From the NCBI GenBank assembly GCA_949710005.1, contig OX453280.1:10155105-10219104 (forward strand): a DNA stretch of 64,000 bases. Direction: 5' to 3'. A program made the position numbers and the translations under genes. Origin of the DNA: Ricordea florida (Eukaryota > Cnidaria > Anthozoa > Corallimorpharia > Ricordeidae). The notes below the pieces were generated by a model. That model was not told the DNA's origin. It ran no database searches and saw only the letters and a program-made list of their open reading frames with translations. Positions 22,196 to 32,580 of the stretch are shown here, one piece after another (the stretch's first letter is position 1; every line of letters begins with the position of its first letter).

Positions 22196-24400
22196 GATCC
22201 AAAGAAACAAGTCACAGACAAGGGTAAGGCTATTGATGTTTGAAGTGAAACGCCCGAGACACCGAAAGAACGAGGCAAAAGCAAAAAGTGATTTTTTTTC
22301 TTGAATAATTAGAGTTACAAACAAATCTAGCATTTTCTCTTCACGTTATCCTATTAGTGTCGTATGTCTTAGTGTCAGTAAATTACTGTTCACTTACCAT
22401 TGTCGTAGTTTTCGCGCTTGCAGAAAAATACCTTGCGTTCATAGCTTTCTTTTAAAGGAGTTTACGTTAAATAACGAACGTCCTTCCAAATGCACACGCC
22501 CTTATACCGCAATGATTCTTAAAATTGACAATTTTTTCTACGCGATATCTACGTTCTTATTAAAGTCGTGTATGTTACAAGCTAAAACAGCACTAACGAA
22601 AGTCAAATTAGAAACCAGCGTGAAATCTACGTCTTCCACAGTACCACTTAACTGATTCTCCACTGCGGGTTACTGTGGCTTAACGAAAAAAAGGTCATCG
22701 ATAATGTTTCCTTTAGTTATAAGGTTGCTTTTATTGTTTTGAATAAGTAAAGACAACTTTGAGCTTTCTATTTTCAATACTAAAGCCTACTGTAAAGTCG
22801 TCGTGGAGGTAGTTCTTCTCAAAAAACAAATCACATTACAAAACTTTTGAAATTGAAGTTTTGGTACTGTACAAAGAAAATATGTCGATCACGACCGTTT
22901 GTTTTTTAATTTCACCAGTTTCCAGCTTTTTCTTAAAAGCGGTGGACGTGAAATTTCAACACAAACTGACGTCAATGAGACAACAGCGCAACTAGTTTTC
23001 AATTTCACTTTCTTCTGCTGCGACTAACAAACATATTGTATAATGTTACATGTTACGCTTTTTTGTACAAGTTAATGATATTTTCGAAATGAAAGTTGTC
23101 TCCATTTACCTCTTTTCTTTAAGACATTCATGTGCTAAGCATAAAACGCATACAAAAAAAAATGTTCATAAGAACGTTTGGTTTTCCAAGCCACTTATTT
23201 TCAGCGTTTTCTTAAAGCGGTGGTTGTGAAATTCAAAGAAAACATATTCAAAACCACGTTTGCTTTTAAATTTCACCAGTTTCCAGCTTTTTCTTAAAAG
23301 CGTTGGACGTGAAATTTGAACACAAACTGACGTAAGTGAGACAACACGACAACTAGATTTTAACCTCACATTGTCTTGCTGCGACAAGCATATTGTATAA
23401 TGTTGTACCTTTTGCTTCTCTTTAGAAATTGCACCTTTTTTCGAAATGAAAATTGTCTAACTATACCTCTTCCCTTTAAGACATGCAGGTGTTACGCATA
23501 ACGATGATTGATACCATGTGGTAGAGTAGGTAACGTCAATGTACCTCACGTCAAAGAAGAAACCTGCAAGTAGTTTTTAAGTTTACAACGCCGTAACAAA
23601 TATGCCGTCTAGTGAAAAACGTTTCGCATTGATTTCATATTTTGGATATTTTTATTGTCTATGGCACAAAGTCAGCACATTTAAGGCTGTTTTAATAGCC
23701 GTTAACATGCACTTTCAATTGATCTTTGATAAGAAGTCATAAAGATACTTTCAAAAAACTTTGACAAAACTAGCTTTTCCAATAAACGTTAGAGCGTTGT
23801 AAAAAAAGATTACGTATAATGAAAAGTTTTTCTCTTTTATTTACACTTGAGTTTTATTCTACTATTGAAATTTCACCAGTTTTGAAGTCGTTCTTAAAGT
23901 AGTAAAACACAAAATCAACAGCATTGTCTGTTGTAAGAAACATGCTACTTTTTTTCTAAGTTGTCTTTACCACGTTTCAGCCAAAAACGGAAAATATGTT
24001 TTACTTTCGTTTTCAATTGATTTTCAAATTTAAAATTAACGAAACGAAAAGTGTTCATTTATTGTAGCATTACCTACTCTGAAAGGCAAAAAAGCAACTC
24101 AGCAGATTTAAGAAATGCTTTTAAAAACAGGCAATGCAAAAACTTGAAGCATAAGTAAATGCTGTTTTCCTTCGCCTTGACTGACGCGACTGAAAAACAC
24201 ATGACACGTGTCATCATTTATATTTGAATCGAGCTTGTTTGCATTATGAAAAGCACACTTCAGAAATTTGCAGCGTTTCGTCTATGTGTTCCACCGAGAT
24301 TTAAGGAAACCTTTAAAAAAAAGGCAATCGAAAAATTTGAAGCATGAGTAAATGTTGTTTTTCTTCGCGTTGACTGACGCGACGGAAAAACACATGACAC
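22196..24400 (+). mobile_element. Helitron-like unit 1: end of ORF2 and tail
   Basis: Begins inside the ORF2 C-terminus: 22200-22290 is nearly identical to 37625-37713, ending KERGKSKK then stop, here with TGG changed to TGA at Trp of the DVWSE segment. The tail follows with ~360-bp direct repeats, each holding the motif tttcttaaaagcggtggacg (about 22930 and 23290). The same tail occurs after ORF2 in unit 2. The left end is cut off at the minisatellite. Confidence 0.75.
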
Positions 24401-24485
24401 ATTCTCCTTCGTATAATGCTCCGCACTGCGGGATTCAGATTGCATACACTGCATAAAAGCACCATGTGGTCTTCACAAGTCGTCT
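24401..24485 (+). repeat. Left inverted terminal repeat of the DIRS element
   Basis: Shares tataatgc, gggattcagattgcat and actgcataaaagcaccatg with the reverse complement of the right end. It lacks a ~60-base stretch present in the right repeat. Confidence 0.8.
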
Positions 24486-24510
24486 TTTTTTCGCGTGCAG
24501 CCAGGTCATC

Positions 24511-25555
24511 ATGTCGAAGGAAAAGAGAGATCCCGTTGTCATTTCTGTCGAAGAGTCGGCCGAAACTCCGGTTGCGACCGGGTTTAAAGCGTTTGAGTCT
24601 AAACTAGTCTCCTTAGCCGATTCCATGGTCAAAATGTCAGAGACATTGTCGCGGTTTACTCAACCGCGAGTTCCCATGTCGAGTGTGGAAGAAGCAGTGG
24701 ATCTTCTAGATGACGGACCACCTAGCGAGTTTGATCCTGTCGAAACTATCGCCGACGAAATTGATGATGACGGCGAACAACTCCCCCATGAAGACCTTTT
24801 TAAGGATCCTGAGCACTGCGGACCAAAGGTTCATGAAGGCGTGGCTAAACGGATTAATAACGCTTGCACTAAAAAGTCAGCTAAGGAGCAGTTTTGCTCT
24901 ATTCAAAAGAAATATCTTCGCCCTGAGAATTGTAAGTTTCTCAAAGTCCCTCGGGTGAACCCCGAATTATGGGATGATTTGCTAGATAAGACGAAGAGTC
25001 GCGAATGTGCCTTTCAATCATTTCAGAGGAGTTTAATCAAAGGAATTACGCCGGTGGTGCAACTAGTGAGCAAGATGGTGGAGGCTAAGAAGCGAAAGGC
25101 GGACGTGGTTCCGCTAAATGATATCTATGACCTTTCGGTCGATGCTCTCACGTTGTTGGGCAATGCAGTGTATGAGTTTTCCATGAAACGTCGGGAAATG
25201 TTGAAATCCGAGGTGGCCACATCGTATAAGTCTTTGTGCCACGAGTCGGAACCAATTACAACGTTGTTGTTTGGCGACGAATTGCCCCAAAGCATCCGCG
25301 ATATTTCCCAAGTCAAGCGAATGGCCGCTAAGAGTATAAGCCATGACCGTCGCAAGTCAATGCGCTCCTACTTATACTGGTTTTAAGAAGGCTCGTGTTG
25401 AGAGTTTCCGTCCTCGCCAGTACGCTAATTATGGAAGGAGTAATTTAAACTTCAAGCGCCATTTCGAGTACCGCAAACCACCCTACCAGCACAGGAGACA
25501 GTCGCCTCCACGTCAATTTCACAACAGTACCATTCAAACAACCAAACAGCAGTGA
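24511..25555 (+). pseudogene. DIRS gag-like protein, frameshifted
   Basis: The frame from ATG 24511 runs to a stop at 25386. It is acidic at the N-terminus (DDGPPSEFDPVETIADEIDD) and then helical, as in DIRS gag proteins. The basic C-terminal tail rich in Arg/Tyr/Pro (FRPRQYANYGRSN and on to 25555) lies in another frame (from 25343), so a one-base shift near 25345-25380 broke the gene. The tail overlaps the start of the RT frame by four bases, a normal DIRS arrangement. An in-frame GTG at 24466 is not needed as a start. Confidence 0.75.
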
Positions 25556-27330
25556 CTTCGCCTTCCGCTAATGTCTATCCTCAGGTAGGTGGACGTTTAG
25601 CTAAGTTTTATTCCTCTTGGAGTAACCTTACGACTGACGGTTGGGTTTTGCAAGCCGTCAAGGGCTATAAGATTGAATTCATTGGGGAACCTGTGCAGAA
25701 AGGGAAACCGCGTGGAATAAAATTTTCATCGTGGGAAAGAGATATTATTGACCTAGAGGTTTGTCAGATGTTAAAGAAAGGTGCTATTAGGCAGGCCTTG
25801 CCTACTCCGAAGCAGTCTATTGCCAATTTGTTTGTTATTCCTACGAAGACAGGGGATTTAAGACCTGTTATTAATCTGAAACCCCTAAATGAGTTTGTTC
25901 AGCACCGCCATTTTAAGATGGAGGGGTTAAATACGCTTGTGGACCTTTTGTCGGGTGGCGAATTTCTCACAACGATTGACCTTAAGGATGCGTATTTTAC
26001 TATTCCTATCCATCCTGATCATTTTAAATATTTGAGGTTTGAATGGAACTCTAATCTTTACGAATTTATTTGTTTGCCCTTTGGGCTTTCTTCGGCCCCC
26101 AGGGTATTTACAAAGGTCAAGAAGCCCTTTGTGTCAACTATTCGAAACAATGGCATATGATTAATTATTTATCTTGACGACATAATTGTTGTCAGTTCAT
26201 CTGATGAACTATCTGTAAAAGAAACAGCTTTTGTCACTCACGCATTAGAGTCTCTGGGCTTTATTGTTAACAAGGAAAAATCTATGCTGGTTCCCTCGCA
26301 GAAAGCCGAATTTCTTGGGTTTATTATTGATATTGTCAAGATGACTGTTTCTCTTCCGGAACGGAAGATTAGTGGACTCAAACGACAAGCAAATTGCTTG
26401 CGGCAGAAAACCCAGTGCTCAGTTCGGGAGTTAGCTCACTTTATTGGCTTAGTTGTTTCCTCCTTTCCCACTATTAGACCAGCAAGACTCTATTATCGTG
26501 ACCTCGAAACCTTCAAATTACACGCTCTGAAAGCCAACAATAATGATTTCGATTCATTGGTTTGTTTATCCGAGAAAGCCAATTCCGCTCTCGACTGGTT
26601 CATATCAAGTAGTCATCTTTATAATGGCACTAGTTTTAAGAATCCCTCATCAATTATTACAATGTGTACTGATGCCTCCAAACATGGCTGGGGCGTTGAC
26701 TGTGATGGGATTTTCGCGAGTGGCCTTTGGTCTTCAGAGGAGCAGACCAGGCATATAAATTGGCAAGAACTTACCGCAATTCAGTTTGGTGTCCAGTGTT
26801 TTGTTCGATCGCAAGACTGCCTTGCAAAGGTTTTCTGCGACAACAGCTCTGCCATAACTTATACCAACAATCTAGGAGGAATGGTCCCTAGTTTGCACGA
26901 AGTCTCCAAATCGTGTTTGACACGCCATTGTTTAGTAGAAGCGCATCATATTCCGGGAAGCTCAAATGGCACAGCAGATTTCTTGTCTAGAAACCACAAT
27001 CGAAACATTGAATGGAAATTGCATCCCACAGTGTTTCTGTGGATTTCACAATCACTGTTTGTTCCAGATATCGATTTATTTGCTTCTCGCTTAAATTTTC
27101 AGATTAAGAATTATGTGTCTTGGTTCCCAGATCCTGGAGCCGTAGCTGTTGATGCTTTCTCATTATGTTGGAAGGACTTAAAGCCCTATGCTTTTCCTCC
27201 CTTTAGCCTTCTTGGGAGGAAGTCCCGGATGCTATAATCATAGCCCCTCACTGGCCAACAGCAACTGGTATCCTACACTTTTGGAGCTGTTAGTTCAACG
27301 TCCTATCCTTCTCCCTCAGTGGGACAGATT
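25552..27330 (+). pseudogene. DIRS reverse transcriptase-RNase H, with stop and frameshifts
   Basis: Reverse transcriptase fingers and palm are clear: DLRPVINLKPLNEF (about 25855-25896), TTIDLKDAYFTIPI with the first catalytic Asp (about 25970-26010), and LPFGLSSAPRVFTK. The YLDD box is at 26170-26181. A TGA at 26158-26160 sits four codons before it, where the family usually has Arg, consistent with CGA to TGA decay. RNase H follows (CTDASKHGWGVD, about 26665-26700; then WQELTAIQFG and FCDNSSAITY). Near 27210-27270 the frame shifts twice around IIIAPHWPTA/WYPTLLELLV. Reverse transcriptase would copy the element RNA in cytoplasmic particles; this copy cannot make it intact. Confidence 0.85.
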
Positions 27331-28341
27331 GCTAATGTTGCCTCAGGAGGATCTACTACATCCTCTAAAGGACGTGATGCGCCTAGCCGCGTGGCATGTA
27401 TCTGGAATAGCTTGGAGGTCAGAGGAATTTCTCAGAGGGCAGCCCATTATGTGCTCCAATCCTGGCGACCTGGAACTGATAAGCAGTATTCTGCAGTGTG
27501 GAAGTGTTTTTGTCGCTGGTGTGAGAAGAAGCAGAGAAGTCCGCCTCAAGCAGATCTAGTAAAAGTTTGTGATTTTCTTACTGAACAGTTTGAAGATCTG
27601 AATAAGTCATACAGTACTATCAACTCGTACAGATCCGCTTTATCATCTATGCTGATGCCTGTAGATGGCTACGAACTAGGCGACCATCCCATTGTTGTTC
27701 GTTTGGTAAAGGGAATGTTTCACGTTCGCCCTCCAGAACCACGGTATAGCTTTACGTGGGATGTTAACATTTTATTACGATTTTTGGAGTCGTGGTTTCC
27801 ATTGCAATCCTTAGAACTTAAACAGTTGACTCTAAAGACAGTGACATTAGTGGCTTTAGTCTCTGCCCAACGAAGTCCGACTATAGCAGCTCTAGACATT
27901 GACCTTATGAGGTCAAGTGAACAGGGATCTGAGTTTGTAGTGAACAGTCTTTTGAAAACGTCCAGGCCAGGGAAATCTTCCGTTGTAATTTCTCTACCAG
28001 CATTCTTGGAAAATGACAAGTTATGTGTTCACTCCACTTTATTGCATTATATTGCTAGAACGTGCAACGCACAAGCTATTAGGTCGTCAAAGCTGTTTAT
28101 TTCATACGGTAAACCATATAGCGCGGTTTCCTCATCAACCATTGCCAGATGGCAGAAAGATGTTCTGTCCTTAACAGGAATTGATACAACTATATTTAAA
28201 GGACATAGTTTTAGAGGTGCGTCTACCACAAAAGCAATTAGTCAGGGTGTTGCAATGGCCGACATTTTGGAGAACGCAAATTGGAGCCATACAGGTACCT
28301 TTGCCAAGTTTTATAACCGAAATTCTTCGGTGAGCTCGTAA
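27319..28341 (+). CDS. DIRS tyrosine recombinase
   Basis: 340 codons, uninterrupted. The N-terminal SAM-like part (KSYSTINSYRSALSSML, about 27604-27654) is followed by the catalytic domain. The Arg I region is LVSAQRSPTIAALDI (about 27856-27900), the HxxR box is GHSFRGAST (28201-28227), and the nucleophile Tyr lies in FAKFYNRNS (about 28300-28326). Tyrosine recombinases of DIRS elements insert a circular DNA intermediate without making target duplications (family knowledge), and none is seen here. It overlaps the 3' end of the RT frame. All four signature residues appear present, so this is the best preserved gene of the element. Confidence 0.85.
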   Translation: MGQIANVASGGSTTSSKGRDAPSRVACIWNSLEVRGISQRAAHYVLQSWRPGTDKQYSAVWKCFCRWCEKKQRSPPQADLVKVCDFLTEQFEDLNKSYSTINSYRSALSSMLMPVDGYELGDHPIVVRLVKGMFHVRPPEPRYSFTWDVNILLRFLESWFPLQSLELKQLTLKTVTLVALVSAQRSPTIAALDIDLMRSSEQGSEFVVNSLLKTSRPGKSSVVISLPAFLENDKLCVHSTLLHYIARTCNAQAIRSSKLFISYGKPYSAVSSSTIARWQKDVLSLTGIDTTIFKGHSFRGASTTKAISQGVAMADILENANWSHTGTFAKFYNRNSSVSS

Positions 28342-28395
28342 CGCTGTAATTAAGCTTATTTGAACCTTTTGGCTTAAATATTCTCATGATTAAAG

Positions 28396-28445
28396 TGTAA
28401 TTGTGATTCTCCTAGTATAATGCGGAGCACCAGGGATTCAGGTCC
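28396..28445 (+). repeat. Internal complementary region of the DIRS element
   Basis: Carries taattgtgattctcct then agtataatgcggagcaccag, in the same orientation as the left end and complementary to the right end. This is the sequence DIRS elements use to template circle closure (family knowledge). Confidence 0.8.
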
Positions 28446-28532
28446 CCCCCATGTGGGTTGTATTTTATTCTGGTATCAACCCTCCCTGACGAATCTTTCG
28501 CGCCATCTGGATGCAACTCCTGCCCGCTCATA

Positions 28533-28715
28533 AAGACCGACTTGTGAACACCACATGGTGCTTTTATGCAGTGTCTTATTTGCATAACAAAGATCTTTGA
28601 ACCGTGATGACCTGGTACCAAGCCGTGGAAAAATGCAATCTGAATCCCTGGTGCTCCGCATTATACCAGGAGAATCACAATTATCCTGCAGGTTAGTAAC
28701 CTTTGTCTAATTTTA
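28533..28715 (-). repeat. Right inverted terminal repeat of the DIRS element
   Basis: The reverse complement of 28533-28672 matches the left repeat in two blocks separated by ~60 extra bases. Homology with the internal complementary region continues to about 28690, so the true terminus lies between there and 28715. Confidence 0.7.
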
Positions 28716-28927
28716 TATTTTATCGTTTATATTTGAATAGAGCTTGTTTGCATTATGAAAAACGCACTGAAGAAATTTAGTGTTTCGTCAATGTGCTTCA
28801 CGGGAAATGTCTTATAGGAATGCAAACGATCTCGACAACGTAAAACACTGTGTATGAAACAACAGAAAAAAAACAACTCTCTCTTAATTAGTCTTTGTAA
28901 TACTTTAAATAAAGCAATGGTTGTTTG

Positions 28928-29062
28928 GATCAATATTTGTTTCTGGGCAACCGAGTACGACTTCTGTAATCCGTATACGTATTGCGATACGTACACGAAT
29001 ACCAACGATTCGAACACGAATTTAAATCGTCTGAACGGTTGCCCAGAAACAAATATTGATCC
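28928..29062. mobile_element. Short foldback element (MITE-like), 135 bp
   Basis: The first 26 bases (starting ggatcaatatttgtttctgg) are the exact reverse complement of the last 26. The matching place in unit 3 lacks it, so it inserted in unit 2 after duplication. No coding capacity. Confidence 0.8.
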
Positions 29063-31004
29063 GTACATACATGCATTACTTTATTTACCCTCGGATTTAA
29101 GAGTGGCTTATGCAGCTAATATCTCCGAGTATTTAACCATCAGATGACAGATAGTCCGCAACACCGGAAACTACATCCCCTACTCTTTTCGAACAGTGTG
29201 TGGGTTCTTTTACGTCCCACAGCATCAATTAGAAAAAGTTGTGAGACGGGGCCTACAGTTTATCGTCCTTATCTGACAAGACTAGATAGTCTAACCATTT
29301 GCACATGTCATTACAAAGGCAGCAGTTTCCCCTCAAACATTTAAAGACCCTGAGTGTTGGTCCGGCCGGGGTTTGAACGCACACTGTGAACTCTTAATGA
29401 AGTGCCTCGTTTTAAAATCAAACGCGTTATGAGATGGAATGTCGGATTCAAGACTTCTTTGAGCGGGGTGGTCAGGGGTGGGAAATGTTCATAAAAAGAC
29501 ATCAAACATGCCTTAGTTTTCCTTCACCCAGCCTCAGCGCCTCCTAAATTCCATCACTCTAGCTAGTCTATCGAAACTCCGTAATGCGAAACGTTTCACT
29601 ATTAAGCGTATTATAGGAAAACGTCTATATAGCGTCATGATGTCTTAAATGTATGGTAACTATTCTGAAACACGTTTGACAGTATAGGTGGCATATGTTT
29701 CTTCTTTATATCTTGACGTTATTTTACTCTGCATGGCTCAATTTTCATGACGACCTAGTTAACGGCCCATTAGTGACGTCTCCTAGGTTTGACGGTGTGA
29801 CCTCTTGTGTGTCGCGCGTTATAGCGTTTTATAAACGAATGTCTTAGAAGGCAATTTGCACTTTTACAGCGTTCAGGACAAGTGTGCTAATTTCGCAAGG
29901 AAAGTGCTAAATTTTTCGCCTTTCTCATAGTTCTTCCTGGGAAACATTCCCATTTGAAATTTTACATCGTTTTCTTAAGTGTTGGCTGAGGTAGGGCGAC
30001 AAATGGACTATTCTTGATTTATGCATATCATTAAAAATATTCTAAAAGGCATCTTGTTATTAAACTTTTATTATAGCTGATACGCGCATTTTCGATTTTG
30101 TACGTCAAAGGGTATATTGTGTTCGTTTTCATGTCCAAAAACGAAGGGATTTCCTTTTATTTCTGCTGAGTTACAGCTGTTTTTGTTTTTCATACAAACG
30201 TCTGTAACTTTCAATCCAACCAAAAAAATGTTCCTAAAAACTACTGATTCCTTGACGGGAAATCTTTTTCTTTCTTTCTTTATAGTAAAACTATATACAA
30301 TATCACGTTTGTAAAACTTACTTAAGTTTTTTTCCTTTTCGTACGGTTCATGTCTGTTGAGTTATTTCTGTTTTTCTGCACAAAACAAACACAAAATTGG
30401 CCTACCTTCCGCGAATGTTAACTTGATGTCCTTAACATTAATCATGTGACCTGTCAGTTTTCTCTGGGGTTCGCTTGACTAAGCGACGTGTAGTTCATTT
30501 CTCTTTTGTGTCACTCTGTTAACGGGTTCTCTGTTTTCGCGTTGGTCTCTTCCATTGAGTTTGCGGAATATACAAGATTTACACGTCGAGATATCTTTGT
30601 GGAATTGTTCTACTGTTAGGTAAGGGTGTTGTTTACTTTGCTTTGCGTCATGTTTTTCATGTTTTGAACGAGTTTTAAGCAAACTTCGTTTGTCAATTTC
30701 ATTTCCACTGTCGGCTTTTAGGCTGTTCATTTGCGTTTTCGAAAGAAAGCCTTCGAACTCTGTTGGTAGTGGACTTAGCTAACTCACGTGCTTTTGTTAT
30801 AATGTTCTTTGTAGTATTTTGGGCGTGTCTTCTGAGTTCGTTGTTTCTCTTTCTCTTTCAGAGGCGTTGCTATTTTCACCATCGTTGCAACTTTGTTTCG
30901 TCTTCCTCTTGTTGTCTGGTAAGACACTTTTTCTGTTTATCTTGTTTCGTAGATTTTGGAGCTTTCCATAACCTTTTTTCACAGCTGAAAAACTTTGTTT
31001 TGAC

Positions 31005-31125
31005 GCAGAATTAATAATTAGGCTAAACTGCGTGTTTTAGACTATCTTTAGCGTCTTTGCTTTTCCTAGAGATGAATGTAACCTTTTGTCGGGCGAGTTT
31101 GGCGACATTTCTATCTGTTTAAAAT
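31005..31125 (+). repeat. Single 117-bp leader unit
   Basis: One copy (aattaataattaggctaaac ... ttgtcgggcg) of the unit that is repeated about eight times in unit 3 at 41750-42660. Confidence 0.75.
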
Positions 31126-31204
31126 CTTTTGTTTGACTTTCTTTGCACATTTCGCTGTTTTTTTTTTTTTACCTTTAGTAATCAGCTATGAAAGCCTTTC
31201 TCCT

Positions 31205-31745
31205 ATTTTTAAATTGCAATTGAATTATGCGCATTGACTTATGAGCAAGTTTCTAAGCATTTTGATCTCTTTTAAGTCGATTTGTTGACTTTGTTTTGCC
31301 ATATCTCTCTAAATTACATTAACTAATCCCTTATTTAACTCTTACATGCATGTTTGAATTGCAATTGAAGAATGCACATTGAGCTATGAGCGAGTTTCTA
31401 ACCATTTTGATCTGTTTTAAGTCGCTTTGTTGACTTTGTTTTGGCATTTCAAGGCATATTATCTTAAGTGATTACTATCAAGGTCTTGCTTGCATGTTCA
31501 ATTGCAATTGCATAAGGCGCGTTGACTTACGAGTGACTTTCTAACCATTTTCAATTGTTCTGAGACGATTTCTTGTCTTTGTTTTGGCATTTCATGGAAT
31601 ATTATCTTAAGTAATGACTTATCAAAGTCTTTCTTCCATGTTTCAATTGCAATTGCATAATGCGCATTGACTTACGAGAGACTTTCTAACCATTTTGAAC
31701 TGTTTAAAGCCGCTTTCTTGTCTTTGTTTTGCAGTTTTGATCTTC
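31205..31745 (+). repeat. Four tandem ~145-bp units
   Basis: Units start near 31209, 31357, 31498 and 31644 with attgcaattg followed by atgcgcattgacttatgag-like sequence and end with tttgttttg. Unit 3 has just one such copy (about 42666-42760), so the array is expanded only here. Confidence 0.85.
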
Positions 31746-32580
31746 ATTAACCTTTGTTACGTTTTAGAAAGCGTGTGCGGTGTTTTTCTCTCCTGTCCAG
31801 GTGAGCAATGTCTAATTTGTCTTTGTACTAATTGTTATACCACAATTCAAATCTCTTCTTGTTGGTCTTTATTTTTCAGTAGTATTCTCTTTGCCACTTC
31901 TTTAAATTACCATATCACTTTCCAAAATACCATTCTTAAACCAACAATTTCTTCAATAATGTCTTCATGTAAACGAATTACCTAGTTCTTCATCTTTATT
32001 ATTGTTTTGTAACATATGTTTACGTTACTTTCTGTTATCTATTACAGTCGCTGTCATCTCGTTTGATTCCTTTTTCATCGTTGGAGCAAGAATTGTAAGT
32101 ACCAACTTTCTTCTATGCTTTCTATTACTAGATGCGCTTCCTTAAGCAGCATAGGATGAGGCAAACTTTGTGATCTCAATTAACAAAAGCTTCGCGCAAA
32201 TACTTTTACCGAACTAGACGGCAAACTATAGTGCTTTTCATTGACTATGTAACTAGCGTTTTAATGACTTTCCGTAAAGTGTCACTTTCGATCATTGACA
32301 ATTAGATTGTTTTCGCGTTTTCAGTTTCTCGTCTTATTGCCACTGACTGCTGTAGATTTTTCTTTAAAATGCAGTAATCTTGCGTAGAAATAGTGTATTG
32401 ATCATGTCAGGCGTTTTACGCGTTACCTTTTTAAGCTTCTTTGTAATTCGAAGTAAATTAGCGTTTGTTCAATGCTAGTTTTCTGTCTTACGAATCCTCT
32501 TGTCAACCTCGTTCGCAATATGTCATGTGGGTCCACGTTCTGTAACGCGACATTGTCATTTGTCTTAGTACGACCAAAAT

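Larger units (their letters stand above)
24401..28715 (+). mobile_element. DIRS-type retrotransposon
   Basis: Three features define it. First, the order is gag, RT-RNase H, then an overlapping tyrosine recombinase. Second, inverted terminal repeats are present: left about 24401-24485, right about 28533-28672. Third, an internal complementary region at 28396-28445 repeats the terminal motif tataatgcggagcaccaggg. It encodes no DDE integrase. It is inserted in the Helitron-like tail: the flanks gacggaaaaacacatgacac and ttttatcgtttatatttg are adjacent in unit 2 (about 39285-39330). The exact right end is uncertain by ~45 bases. Frameshifts and one stop make it inactive as it stands. Confidence 0.9.
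28716..32580 (+). mobile_element. Helitron-like unit 2: non-coding leader
   Basis: 3.9 kb upstream of the Rep-helicase gene, colinear with 39310-43040 (unit 3) and partly with 53774-54462. Shared landmarks include caatctcgacaacgtaaaac, the stretch around ttcgaacagtgtgtgggttc (29190), ccctgagtgttggtccggc (29350) and the block 29960-31120. The short ORFs in it (for example 29144-29344 and 30763-31014) change or vanish between copies, so I treat it as non-coding. Confidence 0.75.
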
